DNA of 64,000 nucleotides, from positions 124,001-188,000 of the forward strand of contig CAJYWD010000029.1 in assembly GCA_913778505.1 (NCBI GenBank), written 5' to 3'. Positions 8,530 through 16,175 of this stretch are shown here, one piece after another (within the stretch, counting starts at the first letter, position 1; each line of letters opens with the position of its first letter). Position numbers and translations under genes: made by a program. A model generated the notes under the pieces. That model worked only from the letters and a program-made list of their open reading frames with translations, made no database searches and had not been told where the DNA came from. The DNA comes from an uncultured Chryseobacterium sp. (GTDB taxonomy: Bacteria; Bacteroidota; Bacteroidia; Flavobacteriales; Weeksellaceae).

Positions 8530-8577
8530 GTGATTCCGTAGAAATCTCAGAGGTTTAGATTCCTACGGAATGACAAA
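8530..8577. repeat. Dispersed palindromic element, copy A (TGTCATTCCGTAGGAATCT family)
   Basis: Arms ATTCCGTAGAAATCT (8533-8547) and AGATTCCTACGGAAT (8557-8571), 14 of 15 pairs, followed by GACAAA. Other members are at 13937, 48138, 52816 and, in altered form, 54425. Confidence 0.75.
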
Positions 8578-8604
8578 AATTATGATTTTAAATGTTAATT
8601 TTCT

Positions 8605-8612
8605 TATTTTTG
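8605..8612 (+). promoter_or_regulatory. -7 promoter box TATTTTTG of murI
   Basis: TAnnTTTG match 111 nt before the start codon. The leader that follows (8613-8700) is strongly similar to the leader of pheT. Confidence 0.5.
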
Positions 8613-8700
8613 TAAAGCTAAATCTTTGCTGAGTTTTACGCCCTTGCGAACTTAAAAACATTCTAATGGTCAAAAAAAACTTGCGGATTTTGAGTTCAAA
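8613..8700 (+). repeat. murI leader shared with the pheT leader
   Basis: Contains GAGTTTTACGCCCTTGCGAA followed by CTTAAAAACA; the pheT leader at 50048-50132 has the same order of words with a few base changes. Confidence 0.6.
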
Positions 8701-8723
8701 ATAACAGATAAAACGATTATCTC

Positions 8724-9554
8724 TTGAAAAAGAAAAAAGCCGACTACACGCATCTTTCAGCCAATCAACCCATCGGGATTTTTGATTCCGGAGTTGGTGG
8801 ATTAACGGTAGCGAAGGAAATCAAAAGATTGTTGCCGAACGAAAATTTGATTTATTTTGGTGACACCAAACATCTTCCGTACGGCGAAAAATCCCGTGAA
8901 GCCATAGTCGGTTATTCTACGAAAATCACACAGTTTTTATTAGAAAAAAATTGCAAAGCGATTGTCATTGCCTGCAATTCTGCAACAGCCAATGCACTTC
9001 ACGAAGTTCAGGAATTAGTTGCAGAAACAGTTCCGGTCATTGACGTGATCAATCCGGTTGCAGAAAAAGTGTCGTATGAAATTCACAACAATGTTGGCGT
9101 AATTGCGACCAAAGCCACCGTTAATTCCGGGCTTTATAAAAGATCAATCCGAAAGCATAACAAATTCATCAAAGTTGATGAATTGGCAACGCCACTATTG
9201 GTGCCGGCTATTGAAGAAGGTTTTAAAAATCACCCGATTACCCATTCGATTATTTATAATTATTTGAGTAATAGTAAGTTGAAAAATATCGAAACGTTGA
9301 TTCTGGGTTGTACACATTATCCGCTTCTGATTGACGAAATCAAGCAATATTATGGCAACCGTGTTCGCGTCATTGATTCTCCGAACATCGTGGCCAGTCA
9401 GTTGAAAATGATTTTGGATAAACATAACCTTCTGAACGAGGAAAATCATCAGCCAACATATCAATTTTTCTTGTCGGATATTACCAAGAATTTCGAAAAA
9501 ATCTCTAAAAAATTCTTTGGAAAATCGATTGATTTGGAATTGAAAGTTTTATAA
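8724..9554 (+). CDS. murI: Glutamate racemase
   Basis: Makes D-glutamate for peptidoglycan. 276 residues; substrate loop FDSGVGG (20-26) and the two catalytic cysteines in ACNSATA (Cys84) and GCTHYP (Cys196) are present. The start codon is TTG, giving a lysine-rich N-terminus MKKKKADY; no in-frame ATG fits. The gene follows a palindromic repeat and a leader of about 105 nt. It converges on the LysR gene. Confidence 0.95.
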   Translation: MKKKKADYTHLSANQPIGIFDSGVGGLTVAKEIKRLLPNENLIYFGDTKHLPYGEKSREAIVGYSTKITQFLLEKNCKAIVIACNSATANALHEVQELVAETVPVIDVINPVAEKVSYEIHNNVGVIATKATVNSGLYKRSIRKHNKFIKVDELATPLLVPAIEEGFKNHPITHSIIYNYLSNSKLKNIETLILGCTHYPLLIDEIKQYYGNRVRVIDSPNIVASQLKMILDKHNLLNEENHQPTYQFFLSDITKNFEKISKKFFGKSIDLELKVL

Positions 9555-9571
9555 AGTTTGTCGCCGATTTA

Positions 9572-9617
9572 CAGATTAAGCAGATTAAAAATCTGCAAAA
9601 TTAGCAGAATCAGCGAG
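9572..9617. repeat. Intergenic CAGATT/AATCTGC repeat with small hairpin
   Basis: Quasi-repeated CAGATT words; GCAGATT (9580-9586) pairs with AATCTGC (9590-9596). It lies between the convergent murI and lysR genes. There is no T-run after the stem, so terminator activity is uncertain. Confidence 0.5.
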
Positions 9618-9660
9618 CTTTTAATTTTACGAAATGGTAAATAATTGCAGAAAAAATTAA

Positions 9661-10557
9661 CTAAAAATTCTCATTCCTAAAAATCTCTTTGATTCTGTCA
9701 ATCTCATTTTGAACATTATTTTTTACCCGTTCTCCGAAATAGAGTGTATTCTCAATTTTATTATGACCTTCCCAAGCCACCTCGATTCCGCCGTTTGCAA
9801 TTTCCTTTTTGCAGAGGAAATCCGGAACTACTGAAAATCCCGAATTGCCGCTTAGACATCGGACAATCGAGCAGATATTCGGAACAATATAATTGGGTTT
9901 AAAGTCAGGATGTCGGTTAAAATTCGCTTTCCAGAAATTATTCAGATGTTCCATATCCGCCGCTGTACTGTACCAGATTTGTTGTTTCAGCCAGTTTTCA
10001 GCTTCTTCGATTTTATTTTTTTTAATCAGATTTTTGAATTCAGAAGTATCGGTTGCGGTTCCGTTGATCAAAACGATTTTTTCTTTGGAAAATGCCTCGA
10101 AATTCAGGTTTTTAAGGTTGGTCTTTCTTGGTGTGATAATCAAATCCAACAATCCGTTATCCAAATCCGAAAGCATCTGTTCATACAATCCGAACCGAAT
10201 AATCACATTAAAATCAAATGTCGGAATATGCTTTTCCAGCGTGAATTGAAAGGTCTCAAAACACATCCCGATGCTCACAGTCGGACGCTCGGTTTTCGTG
10301 GTTTTATGGAACGTTTGTTCGGCAGTTTCTAACTTCAGAAGCGGTTCCAAAGTAAAATTATAAAGAATCTTTGCTTTCTCTGTCGGGATCAGTTTTTTCG
10401 AAATCCTTTCAAATAAGGTATAACCAACATAAGCCTCCAAAGAACTGATATGAAGACTTACGCCAGGCTGAGAAATGAACAGTTCCCGAGCTGCTTTTGT
10501 AAAAGATTGCGTTTCATACACACTTTTAAACGTTCTGAGCCATTCCAGATTTATCAT
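9661..10557 (-). CDS. LysR-family transcriptional regulator
   Basis: 298 residues; N-terminal winged helix-turn-helix (about 2-61, with SFTKAARELFISQPGVS the recognition part) and a C-terminal effector-binding domain. Divergent from mdaB-ygiN, with 99 nt between the starts, the classic arrangement for a LysR protein controlling the neighbouring operon. The gap holds two similar AT-rich palindromes 31 bp apart that flank its own -7 box, which suggests autoregulation. The inducer is unknown; quinones or electrophiles would fit the target genes. Confidence 0.9.
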   Translation of the reverse strand: MINLEWLRTFKSVYETQSFTKAARELFISQPGVSLHISSLEAYVGYTLFERISKKLIPTEKAKILYNFTLEPLLKLETAEQTFHKTTKTERPTVSIGMCFETFQFTLEKHIPTFDFNVIIRFGLYEQMLSDLDNGLLDLIITPRKTNLKNLNFEAFSKEKIVLINGTATDTSEFKNLIKKNKIEEAENWLKQQIWYSTAADMEHLNNFWKANFNRHPDFKPNYIVPNICSIVRCLSGNSGFSVVPDFLCKKEIANGGIEVAWEGHNKIENTLYFGERVKNNVQNEIDRIKEIFRNENF

Positions 10558-10562
10558 TTGGT

Positions 10563-10607
10563 ATTATATTTATAATGCAAATATATAATTTATATTATTT
10601 TTATAAT
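10563..10607. promoter_or_regulatory. Candidate tandem LysR operator with the lysR -7 box between
   Basis: ATTATATTTATAAT (10563-10576) and ATTATTTTTATAAT (10594-10607) are dyads with arms of 5-6 bp, centre to centre 31 bp, about three helical turns. The lysR -7 box TATATTTG (minus strand) is at 10578-10585. Confidence 0.5.
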
Positions 10608-10656
10608 TGATTTTTCTGTCGGAAATTTGCATTGTCAAAAAATAATTTATTAACAA

Positions 10657-11277
10657 ATGAAAAATATATTCATAATCAATGGCGGTCAAAAGTTCGCACA
10701 TTCTGGCGGAAGTTTTAATAATACAATCACCAATTGGAGCGAAGAAACGCTAAAAGAATTGGGATTTGAAGTTAAGATAACCAATATCAATGATGAATTT
10801 GATGCAATGGAGGAAGCCGAAAATTTCAAATGGGCGGATGTTGTGATCTATCATTTCCCGGTTTGGTGGTTTCAGGTTCCGAATCGTCTGAAATTTTATA
10901 TCGATGAAGTTTTTACGGCGGGTCATGATAACGGAATTTACAAGAATGATGGACGTTCCAGAGTAAACCCAGCCATCAATTACGGAACTGGCGGTCTGAT
11001 GCATGGAAAACATTATTTTGTAACCACAAGCTGGAACGCACCAGAAACGGCTTTCACTTTAGAGGGCGAATTTTTTAGTCAGCATTCTGTGGATGAAGGC
11101 GTCTTGTTTGGTTTTCACAGAATGAATGCTTTCACGGGAATGAAAAATCTGGGAAGCCTCCATTTTCACGATATGGAAAAACAGGCAACACAGGAACGAA
11201 TTGATAATTATGAAATCGAATATAAGAATTGTCTTAAAAGTGTTTTAATGAATGTTGAATCTGAAATTCTTAATTAA
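10657..11277 (+). CDS. mdaB: MdaB-like NADPH:quinone oxidoreductase
   Basis: 206-residue flavodoxin-fold enzyme that reduces quinones by two electrons using NAD(P)H and FAD. It has the family N-terminus IFIINGGQKFAHSGGSFN, the HFPVWWFQVPNRLKFYIDEVF segment and NYGTGGLMHGKHYF. Its stop overlaps the start of a YgiN-like gene, matching the E. coli mdaB-ygiN pair, which together form a quinone redox cycle. Divergent from a LysR regulator that probably controls it. Confidence 0.88.
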   Translation: MKNIFIINGGQKFAHSGGSFNNTITNWSEETLKELGFEVKITNINDEFDAMEEAENFKWADVVIYHFPVWWFQVPNRLKFYIDEVFTAGHDNGIYKNDGRSRVNPAINYGTGGLMHGKHYFVTTSWNAPETAFTLEGEFFSQHSVDEGVLFGFHRMNAFTGMKNLGSLHFHDMEKQATQERIDNYEIEYKNCLKSVLMNVESEILN

Positions 11278-11567
11278 TGATGTCCATCTGCTTAACCGCA
11301 ATTTTAAAATCAAAAAAAGAATCAGTACAGGATTTGAAATCAATTCTTGACAATATGGTTCTCAATACGAGAAAAGAAGAAGCTTGTGAAAAGTATGATC
11401 TACAACAAAGCCTCGATGACGAAACGATATTTATTTTCCACGAGATTTGGAAAAGCAAAGATGGTCTGGATGCTCATAATCAGAAACTCTACACTCAGGA
11501 ATTTGTTGGAAAAGTTCCTGATCTATTGGAAAAACCTGCTGAGATTTATCTTTCAAAATTAATTTAA
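11277..11567 (+). CDS. YgiN-like quinol monooxygenase (ABM fold)
   Basis: 96 residues with an antibiotic-biosynthesis-monooxygenase ferredoxin-like fold: strand near 3-11, helix around 15-33, EIWKSKDGLDAHNQK in the middle. The ATG overlaps the mdaB stop (TAATG); a second ATG is the next codon. Coupled translation and the known E. coli partnership suggest that it re-oxidises quinols made by MdaB. The enzyme activity itself is inferred from family and context. Confidence 0.82.
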   Translation: MMSICLTAILKSKKESVQDLKSILDNMVLNTRKEEACEKYDLQQSLDDETIFIFHEIWKSKDGLDAHNQKLYTQEFVGKVPDLLEKPAEIYLSKLI

Positions 11568-11576
11568 AACAGAATG

Positions 11577-11601
11577 CGCCTCGATTAATCGAGGCGTTTT
11601 T
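11577..11601 (+). terminator. Terminator after ygiN-like gene
   Basis: Palindrome with arms CGCCTCGA / TCGAGGCG and a 4-nt loop, then TTTTT, in the gap between convergent genes. Confidence 0.85.
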
Positions 11602-12046
11602 ATAATCCGATTTTTTTCATAACAGTATTAAGTTTCTGCTTCCATTCTGACGGTTTTGATGAATATCCGGAAGATGCAATCGCCATAAACCAATGATTAT
11701 GGTCTTGCGAGCCTCTCAGTTTTTCATAGAATTTCCTTTTTGAAACCCATTCACAAAAAGCGCGGTAAGATGCTTTGGAATCGGTAAAGCTCTTAAATCT
11801 GGAACTGTTGACGTCGTTTTTTCCGGTCATTCCAAAATGGTTGTTCAGCACTTTGCAGGCTGAACTTGTACCGCCGCCGGTTTCCATGTAAGCAATGGAA
11901 AGTATAACCGAAATTGGAATTCCAAATTCCTGAGAAAGCTCCGTAGCAAATGGTTTGTATTGATTGATGTAAGAATTCTGCGCAGAGATTTTCAAGCTGA
12001 AAACCAGAACGAAAATCGTTAGTAACCTGATTTGGAAATTCCTCAT
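11600..12046 (-). CDS. Secreted glucosaminidase-domain protein
   Basis: 148 residues with a signal peptide (1-23, ending SAQ) and a compact Glucosaminidase domain (PF01832-type) typified by ISVILSIAYMETGGGTS, where Glu55 is the likely catalytic acid, and NNHFGMTG. The family cleaves the glycan backbone of peptidoglycan. Short for an autolysin and without cell-wall anchor repeats. Last gene of the DUF3822-GNAT-rsmD run, 12 nt after rsmD. Confidence 0.85.
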   Translation of the reverse strand: MRNFQIRLLTIFVLVFSLKISAQNSYINQYKPFATELSQEFGIPISVILSIAYMETGGGTSSACKVLNNHFGMTGKNDVNSSRFKSFTDSKASYRAFCEWVSKRKFYEKLRGSQDHNHWFMAIASSGYSSKPSEWKQKLNTVMKKIGL

Positions 12047-12058
12047 AGCATTATAGTT

Positions 12059-12625
12059 TTATTCAGAAATCGGCTGACTCTGGAAGAAGGAAAAGCTCAC
12101 GTTTCCATATTTTCTAGTGTCTTTCAGATTCGGATGAGTAAATTTTAATCTGCTCTGATGTTCCAGAATAAAAACGCCATTAGGTTTCAGTAATTCGTTA
12201 TTCAGAACCAAATCGATCATTTCGTGGTATTTCTTTTCTTCCGTTTCGAAAGGTGCATCAGCAAAGATAATTTCGTACTTCTTCTCGTGGTTCCTTTTCT
12301 TTTTCAGCCATTCAAAAACATCGGCGCGCTGAACATTGACTTGCAATCCCATGTCCAGTTCGTTCGCTGTAGAATTGATAAATCCGGCGTGTTTCGGATT
12401 CAGTTCCACAGCTGTGATGTCTTTGCAATCGCGGGATGCAAACTCCAAAGTGATAGAACCAATGCCTGCAAACAAGTCTAATACCGAGCAGAACTCCAGG
12501 TCATATTTGTTGTCAATGATGCTGAATAGAGCTTCTTTGGCAAAGTCAGTTGTAGGTCTTACATCGAAATTTTTGGGTGCCGCAATTTTCTTGGCCTTCC
12601 ATTTTCCGGATATGATTCTGAACAT
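12059..12625 (-). CDS. rsmD: 16S rRNA (guanine966-N2)-methyltransferase RsmD
   Basis: Methylates G966 of 16S rRNA. 188 residues; SAM-binding DLFAGIGS (50-57), VELNP (73-77), and the N-terminal RIISGKWKAKKI typical of RsmD. Motif IV, usually DPPY or DPPF, reads DAPF (123-126). It lies 4 nt after a GNAT gene and two genes after DUF3822, which is commonly linked to rsmD in flavobacteria. Confidence 0.92.
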   Translation of the reverse strand: MFRIISGKWKAKKIAAPKNFDVRPTTDFAKEALFSIIDNKYDLEFCSVLDLFAGIGSITLEFASRDCKDITAVELNPKHAGFINSTANELDMGLQVNVQRADVFEWLKKKRNHEKKYEIIFADAPFETEEKKYHEMIDLVLNNELLKPNGVFILEHQSRLKFTHPNLKDTRKYGNVSFSFFQSQPISE

Positions 12626-12629
12626 TATA

Positions 12630-13070
12630 TTATTTTTTAAGTTTCATTTTGAGAATCGGATAAGGTCTTCCCATATCGTCTTTCTCGGTTCTGTCAAAGG
12701 TTTCGAATCCAATTTTCTCGTAGAATTCCGTTGCCTTTGGATTTTGTTCGTTGACATCTACATAATTGATGTCAAAACTCGTAAATGCAAAATCGGTTAA
12801 TTGTCTGCCTAAGCCTTTCCCGATGTAATCAGGACTCAGAAAAAGCATTTCTATTTTTTCTGAATGAATGCCAATAAAACCTACAATTTTTTCATTCTTT
12901 TCCAAACAAAAAACATCAAGGTCATTGAAATCAAAATTCCGCAGAATCTTTTTGTATTCTTCAAAGTCGGACTCCAGTAAAAAATGATGCGTTGCCTTTA
13001 CAGATTGTTCCCAGACAGCAAGGATGTCATCTTTGTGATAATCTTTGTATCTAACAATATTGAAGCTCAT
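12630..13070 (-). CDS. GNAT-family N-acetyltransferase
   Basis: 146 residues with an acetyl-CoA-binding motif in LFLSPDYIGKGLGRQLTDFAF and a C-terminal FYEKIGFETF segment typical of YjaB-like GNAT enzymes. Substrate unknown. It is inserted between DUF3822 and rsmD, 1 nt after the former, so it is co-transcribed. A ribosomal or small-molecule substrate cannot be told from sequence. Confidence 0.85.
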   Translation of the reverse strand: MSFNIVRYKDYHKDDILAVWEQSVKATHHFLLESDFEEYKKILRNFDFNDLDVFCLEKNEKIVGFIGIHSEKIEMLFLSPDYIGKGLGRQLTDFAFTSFDINYVDVNEQNPKATEFYEKIGFETFDRTEKDDMGRPYPILKMKLKK

Positions 13071-13071
13071 T

Positions 13072-13788
13072 TTAATTTAAAACAAAATTCCTTTTGTGAA
13101 GATTATCAAAAACGATTTTCAGATTTGGAACAAATTTCTGCATTTCTGAGATGAACGTTTCATTTTCAGTCGTTTCTCCGTAAATGTAAAAATACGTTTC
13201 AGAAATCCCAAAATCGATTTTACTCAATGTAAACATAATGAAATACAGAAAATCCACTTCCGAAGCCGCATCAAGATTATTATAAAGAATCACTTTTTTA
13301 TTCTCAATCGCAAAAAATTCAGCCTGCTGATGGTATAGATTCACGTGGATTTCTTTCCTGTTTTTCACATTCAGGGAATTCAAAAACTTTTCGCCTGAAA
13401 AATTAAAATTCGTTGGAACGTCCAATTGCTTGATTTTCTGATAATAATCTTTCGGAAAACTATAATAAAACTGAACTCCAAATTTCTTGTTCACAGACAG
13501 CATCAGTTCTTCGGAATCTCTCTTGACACCGGCATTGTAGGAAATCAAGTCATAGCCCAAATCGTGCTGGTCAAAGCCTTCTTCGACCATTGAAAAATGA
13601 TTGATGGCCGAAATCACAGAAATTTCTGAGAACTTTTCCGAAGCCAAAATTTCATTCAGTTTTTCCTCCACCAGATATTCAGGCGTTTCTTCATCTTTCA
13701 GAAATGTTTTTTCCTCCAGCACCTTTCTGGACTTAGAAATCTGCCACTGCAAACCATCTTTCGTAAAAAGCAAGGATAATTTCCTCAT
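13072..13788 (-). CDS. DUF3822 family protein
   Basis: 238 residues without signal peptide or membrane segment. Matches the Bacteroidetes DUF3822 family, typically found beside rsmD, and the N-terminal LSLLFTKDGLQWQI and central KEIHVNLYHQQAEFFAIENKKVILYNN suggest an actin/ATPase-like duplicated fold. Function unknown. First gene of the four-gene minus-strand run; no TAnnTTTG box was found in front of it. Confidence 0.75.
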   Translation of the reverse strand: MRKLSLLFTKDGLQWQISKSRKVLEEKTFLKDEETPEYLVEEKLNEILASEKFSEISVISAINHFSMVEEGFDQHDLGYDLISYNAGVKRDSEELMLSVNKKFGVQFYYSFPKDYYQKIKQLDVPTNFNFSGEKFLNSLNVKNRKEIHVNLYHQQAEFFAIENKKVILYNNLDAASEVDFLYFIMFTLSKIDFGISETYFYIYGETTENETFISEMQKFVPNLKIVFDNLHKRNFVLN

Positions 13789-13811
13789 ATTTTAATGTCA
13801 ATAAAATTAAT

Positions 13812-13908
13812 TTTTTGGGCAGCTAATCCGCCTTCCACTCCCGCTTTTTTGCTCGTCGTTCCTCCTTACAAAAAGAGCTCCGTTCAAGTCGGGCTGCGCT
13901 TCGCAGAG
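13812..13908. repeat. Dispersed GCAGCTA...GGGCTGCGC element, copy 1
   Basis: Begins GGGCAGCTAATCCGCCTTCC and ends AAGTCGGGCTGCGC. A second, diverged copy is at 52622-52760 (GGAGCTATTTCCTGCTTTCC ... AATCGCGGCTTTGG). GC-richer than its surroundings and not coding in any frame. Confidence 0.6.
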
Positions 13909-13936
13909 TAGAACTGTTTGACAATTTCTATACATT

Positions 13937-13988
13937 TTGTCATTCCGTAGGAATCTCAACCGCTGTGTTTTCTACCGAATAACCAACT
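13937..13988. repeat. Dispersed palindromic element, copy B
   Basis: Left arm TTGTCATTCCGTAGGAATCT is intact; the right arm TTTTCTACCGAATAACCAA is decayed. The remaining part of the 378-nt gap 13789-14166 shows no gene; it holds this element, copy 1 of the larger repeat and the thioredoxin-gene promoter. Confidence 0.7.
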
Positions 13989-14133
13989 AATATTGAGAAT
14001 TGTAACCGAAATATTAAACCTAATTTAAAGTCTATTCTCTATCAGTCTATCATCTATCAGTCTCCTCAGAGATTTGCAAAGTTAAAAAATTAAAACTTTC
14101 AGCCTGTATTTCGGTCAATTTCTATATTATGGT

Positions 14134-14141
14134 TATCTTCG
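14134..14141 (+). promoter_or_regulatory. -7-like box TATCTTCG before the thioredoxin-like gene
   Basis: TAnnTTCG variant, 25 nt before the ATG, embedded in a 7-bp palindrome TTATCTT-CGC-AAGATAA (14133-14149) that could be an operator. Confidence 0.45.
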
Positions 14142-14166
14142 CAAGATAATTCATTTTCAACTCAGG

Positions 14167-15336
14167 ATGAACAAAATATCATTTTTCCTACTCATTATCG
14201 TTTCCCAGCTGGCATTCTCGCAGCAGTCCATCAAGTTCGAAGAATCCGGTTTTGCGGCCATTCTTGCAAAAGCCAAAGCCGAGAAAAAGCTTGTATTTAT
14301 GGATGCGTACGCCTCTTGGTGCGGACCATGCAAACTCATGGAAAAAAATGTTTTCACTGACAAAAGCGTTGCGGATTTTTATAATACCAACTTCATCAAT
14401 GCCAGAGTCGATATGGAAAAAGGCGAGGGAAGGGAACTCGCAATGAAATATGGCGTGAGAAGCTACCCGACATTTCTGTTCCTGAATGGTGAAGGCGAAA
14501 TTGTAGGCAAAGAATTGGGTTATATCCAGTCTAAAGAATTTTTAGCCTTGGGACAGAGAAATAACAATCCGCAATTGGTCAATACCAATCTCAAAGATGA
14601 ATTTCTGAAGGGGAAATTAGACCAGCCGGGCTTACTTAATTTTATTAATCTCTACGCCAGCAAAGATCCGATTTTGGCCAAACAAGCCTCTGAAAAATAT
14701 TTTGCCAACAAAAAAGACAAGGCCTTTACCGGCGAAGAAGTCAATGCACTTCTGAACTTCACGCAATCTGTAGATGATGCCAATTATAAAGTTTTTGTTG
14801 CCAATAAATCAGCCATTACAGAACTTCTACCGGAGAACAATTACAAACAGTTTGACAATTATCTCAAACTTATGAAACTGGTAACATCTGCTACGGACGA
14901 GAAAACCAAAACCATCGACGATGCCAAAATTCTGAAGGACGGACAAGCCCTATTCCCGAAAGATGAGCTGATAAAAAGTCTTAATATTTACAAGCTCAAC
15001 TATTACTCATCGCACGATAATTTCCCGGCATACGAAAAAACCGCTATGGAATATTATAAAAATCCCGACGGTTTCAATGCTACGGAATTGCTGGCTGCTG
15101 CAGGAACTTTTGCAGAAAAATCAACGGACAAAGCGGCGCTGCAGGCTGCGGCACGATGGACGGAAAAAGTAGTAATGTCTTCAGAAAACTTTGATTCTAC
15201 AAGTATTCTTGCCAATTTATACGACAAGCTGGGCAAAAAGGAAGAAGCCAGGATGTTCGCAGGAATGGCAGCTAACTTTGCCAAGGAAGAAAACAGAGAT
15301 GCTTCAAAAATGCTTGAAATCCTGAACCGCAAATGA
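14167..15336 (+). CDS. Secreted thioredoxin-fold protein with C-terminal helical domain
   Basis: 389 residues: signal peptide (1-18, ending AFSQ), a thioredoxin domain with active site WCGPC (51-55) and the cis-proline region YGVRSYPTFLF, then about 250 residues of helical, TPR-like sequence. It probably acts as a periplasmic thiol oxidoreductase. It heads an operon: its stop overlaps the next start (ATGA), followed by a small membrane protein and lpxH. Confidence 0.87.
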   Translation: MNKISFFLLIIVSQLAFSQQSIKFEESGFAAILAKAKAEKKLVFMDAYASWCGPCKLMEKNVFTDKSVADFYNTNFINARVDMEKGEGRELAMKYGVRSYPTFLFLNGEGEIVGKELGYIQSKEFLALGQRNNNPQLVNTNLKDEFLKGKLDQPGLLNFINLYASKDPILAKQASEKYFANKKDKAFTGEEVNALLNFTQSVDDANYKVFVANKSAITELLPENNYKQFDNYLKLMKLVTSATDEKTKTIDDAKILKDGQALFPKDELIKSLNIYKLNYYSSHDNFPAYEKTAMEYYKNPDGFNATELLAAAGTFAEKSTDKAALQAAARWTEKVVMSSENFDSTSILANLYDKLGKKEEARMFAGMAANFAKEENRDASKMLEILNRK

Positions 15337-15959
15337 TGTTGAAGCGACTGTTATTCTTAATTTTCATGAGCATGAGTTTTTTTAGCTCAGCTCAGAATAA
15401 TGAAACCTATCTAAAAGCGAACACGCTTTTTTTGCCATTAGCTATGCTGAATGTAGGCGTGGAACACGGCATTACAGAACACATCACTGCGCAGGCAGAT
15501 TTGTTTGTGTCGCCATGGAAGTCCTTTGCCGGGAAACATGCGCAGGTTTATATGCTGGGCATTAACGGAAGATATTATTTTAACGAGGCTTTCAGAAAGT
15601 TCTATGTTGGTCTGGATGTTTCCGCTGCCCGATTTGATATCCAGAAATGGGGTTATTGGAATGATAATTTTTATGCTCATAAAAATGGTGAGGTTACGCC
15701 CTATATCAACTCCAATCTCTACCAAAGAGGCTACTCCTTCATGATTGGAGGTCTTGCAGGATATCAGTTTACCTTGGGAGAACGTTGGAATCTGGATTTG
15801 TATCTCGGTTTTGGTACCATGCAGAGTTTCTATAAAGGTTATGATAAAATCAGCGGTGACCGCTATGATACCGAAGGCGATTCCATGGGTAGAGAAAATA
15901 ACAGGAGCGGCGAGTTTCTCCCGTACAAGGGCGGCTTAATGATTTCTTATAAACTGTAA
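15333..15959 (+). CDS. DUF3575 outer-membrane beta-barrel protein
   Basis: 208 residues; signal peptide (1-20, ending FSSAQ) and alternating amphipathic strands ending KGGLMISYKL with a terminal hydrophobic residue, as in outer-membrane barrels of the DUF3575 family. Function unknown. Two adjacent ATG codons are possible; the first overlaps the upstream stop, which suggests translational coupling with the thioredoxin-like protein. Confidence 0.78.
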   Translation: MMLKRLLFLIFMSMSFFSSAQNNETYLKANTLFLPLAMLNVGVEHGITEHITAQADLFVSPWKSFAGKHAQVYMLGINGRYYFNEAFRKFYVGLDVSAARFDIQKWGYWNDNFYAHKNGEVTPYINSNLYQRGYSFMIGGLAGYQFTLGERWNLDLYLGFGTMQSFYKGYDKISGDRYDTEGDSMGRENNRSGEFLPYKGGLMISYKL

Positions 15960-15963
15960 GCAC

Positions 15964-16161
15964 ATGACATTCAAACCAAAATATATTGTATTCGGGATCA
16001 TTACTTTTATCATTATTTTTCTGATGAATTACCTGGGGAATGATGCGCCAGATAAGCTCTACAGAGCATTGCTGACAGCTTTTGGAGCTGTTGTCGGGCT
16101 TGGAATCGGGATGTGGTTTTATACCAGAAACAAAGACGATAATCATCCCGATTTTGATTAA
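15964..16161 (+). CDS. Small two-helix membrane protein
   Basis: 65 residues with two hydrophobic segments (about 7-24 and 36-53) and a charged tail ending HPDFD. No family recognised. It sits 4 nt after the DUF3575 gene and 14 nt before lpxH, so it belongs to this operon. Confidence 0.7.
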   Translation: MTFKPKYIVFGIITFIIIFLMNYLGNDAPDKLYRALLTAFGAVVGLGIGMWFYTRNKDDNHPDFD

Positions 16162-16175
16162 TTCAGAATGATATT

